Below, piece by piece: positions 1 to 6,616 of a DNA stretch of 13,251 bases. Source of the stretch: an uncultured Mollicutes bacterium (GTDB lineage Bacteria > Bacillota_I > Bacilli_A > ML615J-28 > CAG-313); assembly GCA_900538885.1 (NCBI GenBank), contig UQAI01000041.1, forward strand, positions 1 through 13,251. Direction: 5' to 3'. A program made the translations under genes and the position numbers. Below the pieces are notes generated by a model. That model made no database searches and was not told the DNA's origin. It saw nothing but the letters and a program-made list of their open reading frames with translations. Positions within the stretch are counted from its first letter, which is position 1. The number at the start of each line of letters is the position of its first letter.

Positions 1-30
1 GATAAAAAATAAAAGAAAGGACTAATGATT

Positions 31-1248
31 ATGAAAAAATTAATTAAAGGTTTACTAGTGCTTGTTTTAACCTTTTCATGTGCACTAGGTTTTACATCAT
101 GTAAAAAAGATGAAAAAGGGGAAACATCTAGAGTTACAGTTGACATTAACCCAAGTATTGAGTTAATAGTAGATGAAGATCAAAAAGTAGTATCTGTTAC
201 GGCACTCAATGATGATGGTGCAATTATTATTTCAGGTGAAGCAATTGTTGGTAAAACAGTTGAAGATGCAGTGAAACTAATAGTTAATGTATCAACCGAA
301 ACTGGATATCTTGTAAAAGGTGAAGTAGAGGCAAGCCCAAATAATGTTAAAATTTCTGTATCTGGTGATTCTGAATATGCGAAAAAATTAAATGATAAGC
401 TAGTAGAATCAACAAAGAAATTCTTAGAAGATAGTGGCATCAAAGCAGGCGTTGAAAAAGTAAAAGCAATGGCTATTGAGGATTTAAGAAAACTTGTTGT
501 TAAATATTCTACATACACTGAAGAAGAAGTTGCTGAAATGTCTGAAGAAGACTTAATTAAAGCTCTTGCAGTTGGACGTATTGAAACAGCTCAACTTATT
601 TCTGAAGAAATGAAGAAATTATATTTCGAAGCTAAAGAATATGAAATCTCTTTTGCTCAAAGAGAAGAAACCACCAAAATTATTAAAGGATTAGGTTCTG
701 CATATACAGTTCTTTATAATTCTTATGCAGATGCAGTCAATGCATATCGTAAAGTTATTGATCAAGTAGAACAAGTTAAATATGATGCATTAATTTCTCC
801 TGATTCTGCATATCAACAAGCTCTTACTTTAATGCGTGATTCAAAGATTAAATACCTTGAACAAAAATCATTTGTTGCTTCTCTTGAAATAGGCGATACA
901 AGACTTCAAGTTGAAATTAAGAATCTAGAAAATTTAAAGGCAAAATACGAAGAATTTGAACAAGCTTATATTGAAACTGGTAATAAAGCAATTGAAGGCT
1001 TCGACAAAGTAATTGGCTACTTAAAACAAGCTGAAGAATTATTTAATACAATTGATAAAACACTTTTAACTAAAGATGTAGAACAAATTTTAACTGATAA
1101 AGCTAATGAACTAGAAAAAGCAATGAATGAAGTTAAAGACAACTATTTTGAAACATTTGAAAAAGCTCATGCTGATGATATTGCAAAAATTGACCAAGCA
1201 CTTGCTGATAAAAAAGCAGAATTAAAAGCATCAATTAACAAAAAGTAA
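31..1248 (+). CDS. Lipoprotein with RsgI-like outer domain (paralogue of the anti-sigma ectodomain)
   Basis: Predicted membrane-anchored, extracytoplasmic lipoprotein of 405 residues. The N-terminus has a Lys-rich start, a hydrophobic stretch and a lipobox-like FTSC followed by KKDEKG, so Cys24 is the likely lipidated residue. Next comes DINPSIEL (about residues 38-45) and LNDDG, the hallmark of the extracellular middle domain of RsgI-type anti-sigma factors. The rest (about 140-405) is Lys/Glu-rich and probably helical or coiled-coil. It aligns along its whole length with the outer part of the anti-sigma factor at 1812-3164: LYFEAK/LYIETK, GLGSAY/GLDSSY, SAYQQ/SPYQQ, FEKAHADDI/FESQHKNDI. An ATG at 25 is in frame, but the AAAGG at 16-20 is better spaced for the ATG at 31. 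The sigma factor gene follows after 66 bases with no terminator visible, so co-transcription is likely. Unlike the anti-sigma factor it has no cytoplasmic segment and cannot bind sigma itself. Its role as decoy, co-sensor or ligand binder is inference. Confidence 0.85.
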   Translation: MKKLIKGLLVLVLTFSCALGFTSCKKDEKGETSRVTVDINPSIELIVDEDQKVVSVTALNDDGAIIISGEAIVGKTVEDAVKLIVNVSTETGYLVKGEVEASPNNVKISVSGDSEYAKKLNDKLVESTKKFLEDSGIKAGVEKVKAMAIEDLRKLVVKYSTYTEEEVAEMSEEDLIKALAVGRIETAQLISEEMKKLYFEAKEYEISFAQREETTKIIKGLGSAYTVLYNSYADAVNAYRKVIDQVEQVKYDALISPDSAYQQALTLMRDSKIKYLEQKSFVASLEIGDTRLQVEIKNLENLKAKYEEFEQAYIETGNKAIEGFDKVIGYLKQAEELFNTIDKTLLTKDVEQILTDKANELEKAMNEVKDNYFETFEKAHADDIAKIDQALADKKAELKASINKK

Positions 1249-1271
1249 GATAATAAAGTAAAATATAAGTA

Positions 1272-1296
1272 ACTATTCATAGTAGTATATAACGAA
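1272..1296 (+). promoter_or_regulatory. Possible regulatory site upstream of the sigma factor gene
   Basis: The 66-base gap before the sigma gene has a perfect inverted repeat ACTAT-TC-ATAGT (1272-1283) and a CGAA (1293-1296). GTAAC (1269-1273) lies upstream at a spacing that would suit a -35/-10 pair. CGAA resembles the CGWA-type -10 reported for SigI promoters, and ECF promoters also often have CG in the -10. Autoregulation by this sigma factor would be typical, but the match is short and may be chance. Confidence 0.2.
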
Positions 1297-1314
1297 AGGC
1301 TCAAGGAATTAAGT

Positions 1315-1815
1315 ATGAAAGACTTTTATGAAAAGTTAAAACAAAGAGATGAAAGTGCTATTCAAAAACTATATAATGATTATGTAAAACTTGTATATCA
1401 TATAGCTTATTCATATACCAAAAACAAAGAAGATAGCGAAGATATCGTAAGTGAAGTTTTTACAAAAATACTTAATTCTCTTGATACATATGTCGATAAG
1501 GGGAAACTGAAAGAATGGATTTGCATGATTACACGAAATACTGCTTGTAATTATGTAACAAGGGACAAACATAAAGATGTGTTACACGATGATGAGATAA
1601 TAACAAATTACAAAGCTAATGACAATAATCACACGGAAATGTTAGATTTATTTAATGCTTATTTAGACGAAGATACAATTCACATTATGATTTTAAGATT
1701 TATTTATGATTATAAGTTTAAAGATATTGCTTTAATAACTGGAATGACTATTGGTAAAGTTCAAGGACTTTACTATGATGGATTAGAAATATTAAGAAAG
1801 GAGGTAAATATATGA
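1315..1815 (+). CDS. ECF-type RNA polymerase sigma factor
   Basis: Sigma-70 family protein of 166 residues, the size of an ECF (group 4) sigma factor with only regions 2 and 4. Region 2 is about residues 8-78, with YTKNKEDSEDIVSEVF (-10 recognition and core binding) and the region 2.3/2.4-like LKEWICMITRNTACNYVTR. A short acidic linker follows. Region 4 is about 115-163, with a helix-turn-helix around FKDIALITGMTIGKVQGLYY that would contact the -35. The start has AAGGA at 1303-1307, seven bases upstream. The stop overlaps the start of the next gene (ATGA), the usual arrangement for an ECF sigma factor and its cognate anti-sigma factor. It would act in the cytoplasm on RNA polymerase and stay held by the membrane protein at 1812 until a signal arrives. 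It is much shorter than SigI, the usual partner of RsgI-type proteins. Target genes are unknown. Confidence 0.9.
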   Translation: MKDFYEKLKQRDESAIQKLYNDYVKLVYHIAYSYTKNKEDSEDIVSEVFTKILNSLDTYVDKGKLKEWICMITRNTACNYVTRDKHKDVLHDDEIITNYKANDNNHTEMLDLFNAYLDEDTIHIMILRFIYDYKFKDIALITGMTIGKVQGLYYDGLEILRKEVNI

Positions 1816-3164
1816 GTAAGTTTGAAAAAGAACTAAAAAAACGATTAAAAAATGAGTTAGTAGATACAAATCCAACCGAAGAATTACGTAATCGTATCTA
1901 TTTAGAAAATGACATCACTCCCAAAAAACCTTTCATTTTTACATTTAAATGGTCATATGCTTGTATATTTGTCTTAACCTTAATGCTTATAACAGTTACT
2001 ACATTTGGTTTTACTAATAATAAAAAAACAATTGTTACCAAAACTGAGCAATATTATGCAATGATTACCATGGATGTCAATCCCAGCATCACTATGGTTA
2101 TAGACGAAAAAAACCAAGTGTTGTCAATTCATGGAAATAACGATGAAGGTAAAATGATTATTGAAGGTGAAAATGTAATAGGCCAAGATATTAGCAATGT
2201 TGTTAATAAAATTGTCTCAATAGAAACGCAAACAAAATACTTAATGGAAAATAAAGATAATAAAATCACTCTTACCATAAGTAGTAAAGACAACAAAACA
2301 TCAAACAAAGTACAAGAAAAATTAGAAACAAGTATAGTTAATGCTTGTAGTGACAACAATATTGAAGCAGAAATTAAAGTATGTAATGGTTTAACAATTA
2401 ATGAATTAAAGGAAGAAGTTAAGAGACGTAATCCAATACTTACTAGTGATAAAATTGAAAATTTAACCTATGATGAACTACTAAATGAAATTAAACTATA
2501 TCAACTAGAGGTTAAAAACCTTACAAGTATTAAACTAGAAGAATTATATATTGAAACGAAAAGACAAAGTATGCAGTTAACCGAACAGGAATTAATCAAA
2601 AATGCCATAAATGGATTAGACTCCTCATATCAACTTAAAATAGAAGCATACAACAAATTATATGATTTATTCTTAGAAACATATAAAAATGCCCAAGACA
2701 TTTATGAGAAAAACTTTATTCTTGAAGACTCTCCTTATCAACAAATGTTGATCACCCTTACAGAAAAAAAGAAAGAGTTATTTACTAAAAAAAGATTAAT
2801 GTATAAGTTATCTATAGAAAATAACGTGGATGAATATCTTGAGGTAGTTAAGGAAATAACAAGTTTAACGATTGAATGCACAGTGGGAGAGTCAACTTTA
2901 TTAAAGATAGAGAAATCGACTAATGAATTATATAACAAAGTATACGCAGATGTTATAACTATATTAAATTACCTAAAAGAAGCAGAAGCCGAGTTACCTA
3001 CTAACGCTGATTATTATAATTTTTATGCAGTTCAAAATACTAATGAAAAGATATATATATATACTAATGAATTTCTAAAGAATTTTGAATCACAACATAA
3101 AAATGATATAGAATATCAGAAACAAATACTTCTTTTAATGAAAGAAGAATTAATTGATGACTAA
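1812..3164 (+). CDS. Transmembrane anti-sigma factor with RsgI-like ectodomain
   Basis: Single-pass membrane protein of 450 residues. Residues 1-46 are charged and cytoplasmic, the likely sigma-binding segment. Residues 47-67 form one hydrophobic helix (WSYACIFVLTLMLITVTTF). The outer part starts with ITMDVNPSITMVID (about 85-98), the conserved RsgI middle-domain motif. A helical Lys/Glu-rich region runs to the end and is homologous to the lipoprotein at 31-1248. In Clostridium thermocellum RsgI proteins the Asn-Pro bond of this motif has been reported to self-cleave (from memory); both residues are present here. AAAGGAGG (1797-1804) lies seven bases before the ATG, and the four-base overlap with the sigma gene points to translational coupling. 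The family fits signal-dependent release of sigma by cleavage outside and then within the membrane. The N-terminus is not recognisably the standard RsgI N-terminal domain, so the sigma contact may differ. No carbohydrate-binding module is seen. The signal is unknown. Confidence 0.85.
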   Translation: MSKFEKELKKRLKNELVDTNPTEELRNRIYLENDITPKKPFIFTFKWSYACIFVLTLMLITVTTFGFTNNKKTIVTKTEQYYAMITMDVNPSITMVIDEKNQVLSIHGNNDEGKMIIEGENVIGQDISNVVNKIVSIETQTKYLMENKDNKITLTISSKDNKTSNKVQEKLETSIVNACSDNNIEAEIKVCNGLTINELKEEVKRRNPILTSDKIENLTYDELLNEIKLYQLEVKNLTSIKLEELYIETKRQSMQLTEQELIKNAINGLDSSYQLKIEAYNKLYDLFLETYKNAQDIYEKNFILEDSPYQQMLITLTEKKKELFTKKRLMYKLSIENNVDEYLEVVKEITSLTIECTVGESTLLKIEKSTNELYNKVYADVITILNYLKEAEAELPTNADYYNFYAVQNTNEKIYIYTNEFLKNFESQHKNDIEYQKQILLLMKEELIDD

Positions 3165-3168
3165 TGTC

Positions 3169-3204
3169 AAAAAATCTAGTGTTCACTATGAACCTAGATT
3201 TTTT
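3169..3204. terminator. Bidirectional terminator between convergent genes
   Basis: Inverted repeat AAAAAATCTAG-t-GTTC / GAAC-CTAGATTTTTT with a five-base loop. A-runs on the left and T-runs on the right make it work on both strands. It ends the anti-sigma operon (+) and the LysR gene (-), and it overlaps the LysR stop codon at 3194-3196. Its reverse complement shares AAAATCTAGGTTCATAG with the terminator at 11951-11982. Confidence 0.85.
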
Positions 3205-4108
3205 CTTTTGATATACCTACTTTATTTGTTTCATCTACATACTTTTCAGCAAGCCTATTTACAGCTGATTGGTAAGGAAAGTCTTTATTATAAATAATAT
3301 AGTTTTGACGTAGCATACTTAAGTTTTCAATAGGCAAAATTGTAAGCTTATGCTTTTTTACCTCATCCATACAAGCGCTTTTTGCAAGTACGGATACGCC
3401 AAAATCTTTTCTTATTAAATCTTTTATAGTAGCGATATTATCAACTTCAATACAAATATTAAAATTATCAAGTGATTCGTTAATTGATTCAAGGGCTGCT
3501 GAAAATAATTTTCTTGTAGTGGAACTAGGCAGACGAAGTATTAAATTTTCATCTCGTAGTTCATCGATGGTAATTACATCTTTTTCAGCGAGTTTGTTGT
3601 TATTGCTTAATACGCAAACTAAATAATCACTATCAAGCAAAATGAAATCAAGGCTTTCATAATTATATTTAGTATCAACAATTGCTAAATCTAATTCATA
3701 GTTATCAACCATTTTATATAGTTCTTTGGTAGTATCTGTAATAATAGTTACTTTCACTTCAGGATTTTCTTTCAAGTATAATCCAATGATTTCTGTTATT
3801 TGATTACTTTCAGCAGTGTGGGTAATACCAAGTTTAATGTTAATATGACGATTAGAATCGGTAATTTCATCTTTTAATTTATTGTACATTGCGTTAATAC
3901 GCCTTGCATAATTAATAATTATCTCCCCAGATTGTGTTGGCAAAATATCACCTTTTTTTCTAATAAATATTTGGGTGTTTAATTCTTCCTCAAGTAAATT
4001 TATTTGATGGCTTACAGCTGGTTGAGTAAGATTTAATTTTTCAGCTGCTCTAGTGAAATTTTTTTCCTCTGCTACAGTGAGTAAAGTTTTAACTTTTAAG
4101 TCAATCAT
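3194..4108 (-). CDS. LysR-family transcriptional regulator
   Basis: LysR-type DNA-binding protein of 304 residues, the normal family length. The N-terminal winged helix-turn-helix (about 3-62) is clear: FLTVAEE-like LLTVAEEKNFTRAAEKL, then LTQPAVSHQINLLEEEL and LPTQSGE. The C-terminal part (about 88-295) is the periplasmic-binding-protein-like effector domain, with the typical LGITHTAE, DLAIVD and DFGVSVLAKSA segments. An ATG four codons upstream (4120) is possible, but its GGAGG sits inside those codons (4114-4118) and is correctly placed for the ATG at 4108. The gene is divergent from the cation/proton antiporter, and LysR regulators commonly control the divergent gene, so regulation of the antiporter-mgtC pair is inferred. 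The palindrome at 4154-4171 is a plausible binding site. The effector cannot be told from sequence. Confidence 0.92.
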   Translation of the reverse strand: MIDLKVKTLLTVAEEKNFTRAAEKLNLTQPAVSHQINLLEEELNTQIFIRKKGDILPTQSGEIIINYARRINAMYNKLKDEITDSNRHINIKLGITHTAESNQITEIIGLYLKENPEVKVTIITDTTKELYKMVDNYELDLAIVDTKYNYESLDFILLDSDYLVCVLSNNNKLAEKDVITIDELRDENLILRLPSSTTRKLFSAALESINESLDNFNICIEVDNIATIKDLIRKDFGVSVLAKSACMDEVKKHKLTILPIENLSMLRQNYIIYNKDFPYQSAVNRLAEKYVDETNKVGISKEKI

Positions 4109-4153
4109 TATATCCTCCATAAAAAATATTTATAGTTACCTAAAAAACAATAA

Positions 4154-4171
4154 TTTTACTTTATAGTAAAA
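4154..4171. promoter_or_regulatory. Palindrome, candidate LysR operator
   Basis: TTTTACT-TTAT-AGTAAAA, a perfect 7-base inverted repeat with a 4-base centre, as expected for a LysR-type dimer site. It covers the antiporter -35 and lies just downstream of the predicted lysR start point. One bound regulator could therefore activate the antiporter and block its own gene. Binding by this LysR is inferred. Confidence 0.45.
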
Positions 4172-4183
4172 AGGTGATATAAT
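4155..4183 (+). promoter_or_regulatory. Promoter of the antiporter-mgtC operon
   Basis: -35 TTTACT (4155-4160, 4 of 6 to consensus), a 17-base spacer, and extended -10 TGA-TATAAT (4175-4183). The weak -35 lies within a palindrome, as expected for a promoter that depends on an activator. Transcription would start near 4190. Confidence 0.65.
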
Positions 4184-4210
4184 TATAGCACAAGAATTAA
4201 AATATTTCAA
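4182..4210 (-). promoter_or_regulatory. Promoter of the LysR gene
   Basis: On the minus strand: -35 TTGAAA (plus 4205-4210), a 17-base spacer and -10 TATAAT (plus 4182-4187) with a TG two bases upstream (extended -10). Transcription would start near 4175, giving a leader of about 55 bases before GGAGG. The -10 overlaps that of the divergent antiporter promoter by two bases. Confidence 0.65.
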
Positions 4211-4225
4211 GAAGGGAGGGAAAAT

Positions 4226-5704
4226 ATGAATAATTTATTAAGGATAATGACTAAAGTAAGTGTTTTTGAAAAGATGAATGTAGAATCCAATGTAGCACTT
4301 ATTATTATGTCGGTTGCGGTAATGTTATTTGGCGGATTTTTGATGACAAGAATTACTAAAAAATTGAAACTGCCAAATGTTACAGCTTATATTGTGGCAG
4401 GAATTTTAATGGGACCATATGTTTTAAATCTTATACCAACAAAGATAATTGATGGTATGGACTTTTTATCGGATATTGCTCTTGCCTTTATTGCCTTTAG
4501 TACTGGTGAATTTTTTAAACTTGCTGTCTTAAAGAAAAATGGTGGAAAAGTTGTTGTGATTACTTTGTTTGAATCACTTATGGCTTCAGTTGTAATATTT
4601 ATAGTAATGTTTTGTATCTTGAGATTAAACTTAGCATTTTCAATAGTTCTTGCTGCTCTTGCGGCCGCAACAGCTCCTGCCTCAACTGTTATGACAATTA
4701 GGCAAACAGGAGCGAAAGGTGATTTTGTTGATACATTATTACAAGTAGTAGCTCTTGATGATATTGTTGGTTTAGTAGCGTATAGTATTGCTATTTCGGT
4801 TGCGGTGGGATCAACAAGTGGTAGTTTTAGTTTTAAAGATGTAGTAATACCAATTATCATTAATATTGGAATATTACTACTTGGTGCTTTCTTTGGTGTA
4901 ATTATGAAACTCTTAATGACACAAAAGAGAACAAAAGATAATAGATTAATTATTGCAATTGCATTAATATTTGCATTTTGTGGTCTTTGTGCTATTTTAG
5001 GTCAATCACCATTACTTGGATGTATGGCAATGGGTACAATATATATTAATACCACAGATGATGATAAGTTATTTAAGCAATTAAATTATTTTTCACCACC
5101 AATATTATTATTGTTTTTTGTAAGGTCGGGTTTAAACTTTAAACTTGATGCATTAGTTTCTTCAACAGGTAATATTGGTAGTGTCCCATTAATTGTGGTT
5201 GGTATTTTGTATTTTATAGTTAGAATTATTGGTAAATATGGTGGTGCATATTTAGGATGTTTATCGGTCAAAAAAGATAAAAGTGTTAGAAATTATTTAG
5301 GACTCGCTTTAATACCACAAGCTGGAGTGGCCATAGGACTTGCGGCACTAGGAGCGAGAACTTTAGGGGGAGAACAAGGACAAGATTTAGAAACAATTAT
5401 TTTAGCATCAAGTGTTTTATATGAACTAATAGGACCAGCATGTGCAAAATTATCACTATATTTATCTAAGTCATATTCAAATAATATTGAGGACATAACA
5501 ACTGTTCAAGAATTAAATGAAGATGGAACTAAGAAAACTGATGTTGAAATATTAATTGAAAGAGTAAAAGATATTCAAAAACAATTGCCAGCAAGAGAAC
5601 TTGAGTTAAATGAAGATGAAGTTGCATTTACTGAAGCAGCTGATGAATATAATCTTGCAAGTTATCGACATGGTAATTTAATTAATCAAAGAAATAGGAG
5701 GTAA
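4226..5704 (+). CDS. Cation:proton antiporter, CPA2 (KefB/NapA-like) family
   Basis: Inner-membrane exchanger of 492 residues with about 12-13 hydrophobic segments over residues 24-415 and a soluble, acidic C-terminal tail (about 416-492). Family signatures are LPNVTAYIVAGILMGPYVL (49-67), the unwound-helix motif ATAPAST (148-154) and the ion-binding ALDDIVGLVAYS with Asp178-Asp179. In characterised CPA2 proteins an Asp-Asp pair goes with electrogenic Na+/H+ exchange. No TrkA-N/RCK nucleotide-binding domain follows, unlike KefB/KefC, so glutathione-gated potassium efflux is unlikely. A strong AGGGAGG lies just upstream of the start. The gene heads an operon with the MgtC-like gene three bases downstream and is divergent from a LysR regulator. 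The likely role is pH and Na+/K+ homeostasis. The exact cation is not determinable from sequence. Confidence 0.9.
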   Translation: MNNLLRIMTKVSVFEKMNVESNVALIIMSVAVMLFGGFLMTRITKKLKLPNVTAYIVAGILMGPYVLNLIPTKIIDGMDFLSDIALAFIAFSTGEFFKLAVLKKNGGKVVVITLFESLMASVVIFIVMFCILRLNLAFSIVLAALAAATAPASTVMTIRQTGAKGDFVDTLLQVVALDDIVGLVAYSIAISVAVGSTSGSFSFKDVVIPIIINIGILLLGAFFGVIMKLLMTQKRTKDNRLIIAIALIFAFCGLCAILGQSPLLGCMAMGTIYINTTDDDKLFKQLNYFSPPILLLFFVRSGLNFKLDALVSSTGNIGSVPLIVVGILYFIVRIIGKYGGAYLGCLSVKKDKSVRNYLGLALIPQAGVAIGLAALGARTLGGEQGQDLETIILASSVLYELIGPACAKLSLYLSKSYSNNIEDITTVQELNEDGTKKTDVEILIERVKDIQKQLPARELELNEDEVAFTEAADEYNLASYRHGNLINQRNRR

Positions 5705-5707
5705 AAA

Positions 5708-6436
5708 ATGGGAAAAGAAGTTTTTGTTGATCCCATTGCGAAGTTTTTAGGAACTTGGTCAATGGAGAATAATATTTGGAGTATATTGTTAAAGATAGGA
5801 TTATCAATAATTCTTGCTGCAATAATAGGTTGCGAACGTTCAAGTAAAAGACATGCTGCAGGACTTAGAACTTTTATTATAGTGTCATTATGTTCAACAC
5901 TTGCGATGATCCTAGATTTAGTTTTAATGAAAAACAATACAACTGGTTTTTGGATAATATCTGCAGCAATGATAATTGGTATTGCTATAATTAGCAGTAA
6001 CACAATATTATACAGTTCTAAAAATCAAATCAAAGGTTTAACTACATCAGTTGGTTTATGGGGTTCAGCGATTATTGGCCTACTAATTGGTACAGGATAT
6101 TATACAGTTGTATTAATTTGTTTTGTTGCTTTTATATTTGTATTATCATTATTTCCAATTCTTGAAGTTTATTTAAAGAATCACTCCAATCATTTTGAAA
6201 TTCATTTAGAATTAAAAAATGTAACATATCTAAAAGAATTTACAACTACAGTAAGAGAACTTGGTTTAAGAATTGATGATATAGAAACCAACCCTGCATA
6301 TATCAATTCAGGTTTAAGTGTTTACACAGTTTCTGTATCAATTGTAAGCAATGAACTAAAAAAGTATAAAACTCATAAAGAAATTATAGCAGCTTTAAAA
6401 ACATTAGATTACATATATCATATAGAAGAAATGTAA
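5708..6436 (+). CDS. MgtC/SapB family membrane protein
   Basis: Protein of 242 residues. An N-terminal membrane domain of about five helices (25-155) carries the MgtC/SapB signatures: the GCERSSKRHAAGLRT block (41-55; family usually GxERE...AGLRT) and GLTTSVGLWGSAIIGLLIGTGYY (110-132). A soluble C-terminal domain (about 160-242) contains LELKNVTYLKEFTTTVRELGL, probably the ACT-like fold of the family's cytoplasmic tail. MgtC proteins affect membrane potential, Mg2+ adaptation and ATP synthase activity in some bacteria; transport itself is disputed. The ribosome binding site AGGAGG overlaps the 3' end of the antiporter gene, so the two are probably translationally coupled and work together on ion balance. 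The Glu of the GxER motif is kept, but the following acidic residue of the family motif is Ser here. Confidence 0.87.
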   Translation: MGKEVFVDPIAKFLGTWSMENNIWSILLKIGLSIILAAIIGCERSSKRHAAGLRTFIIVSLCSTLAMILDLVLMKNNTTGFWIISAAMIIGIAIISSNTILYSSKNQIKGLTTSVGLWGSAIIGLLIGTGYYTVVLICFVAFIFVLSLFPILEVYLKNHSNHFEIHLELKNVTYLKEFTTTVRELGLRIDDIETNPAYINSGLSVYTVSVSIVSNELKKYKTHKEIIAALKTLDYIYHIEEM

Positions 6437-6454
6437 AAGACTACATCAATACAT

Positions 6455-6519
6455 ATGTCTCTAAAGTAGATAGTAGATATGAATGAAAAGTATTTACTGT
6501 TTTCTTCAGAGACATTTTT
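6455..6519 (+). terminator. Long stem-loop with T-run after the mgtC-like gene
   Basis: ATGTCTCT (6455-6462) pairs with AGAGACAT (6508-6515), followed by a run of five Ts. Inside, AGTAGATA (6472-6479) pairs with TATTTACT (6491-6498) with one G-U. A tandem copy of AGTAGAT at 6465 offers an alternative pairing. It most likely ends the antiporter-mgtC transcript. The large internal loop is unusual for a simple terminator. Confidence 0.5.
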
Positions 6520-6522
6520 AAT

Positions 6523-6546
6523 AAGTAAATGAAGTGTTCATTACTT
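6523..6546. repeat. Inverted repeat upstream of the ECF-S promoter
   Basis: AAGTAAATGA / TCATTACTT with a five-base loop and one bulged A. It sits about 20 bases upstream of the -35 at 6566. It could be an operator or a secondary terminator hairpin. Nothing else identifies it. Confidence 0.25.
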
Positions 6547-6565
6547 TTCAACATTAGTAAATCAA

Positions 6566-6594
6566 TTGAAAAAAAATAGATGATTCAGTATAAT
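6566..6594 (+). promoter_or_regulatory. Promoter of the ECF-S / methyltransferase / SPFH operon
   Basis: -35 TTGAAA (6566-6571), 17-base spacer, -10 TATAAT (6589-6594). The start would be near 6601, only about 16 bases before the ATG. That leaves no room for a riboswitch in the leader. Confidence 0.7.
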
Positions 6595-6616
6595 AAAAGA
6601 GAAAGTTGGTGAATTA

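Noticed and set aside
4387..4860. Long minus-strand open frame inside the antiporter gene, and similar ones across the window
   Set aside because: These lie antisense to genes with clear family motifs and lack ribosome binding sites.
6437..6616. Vitamin riboswitch controlling the ECF-S gene
   Set aside because: A good promoter at 6566-6594 leaves only about 16 bases of leader; no known riboswitch core was recognised upstream.
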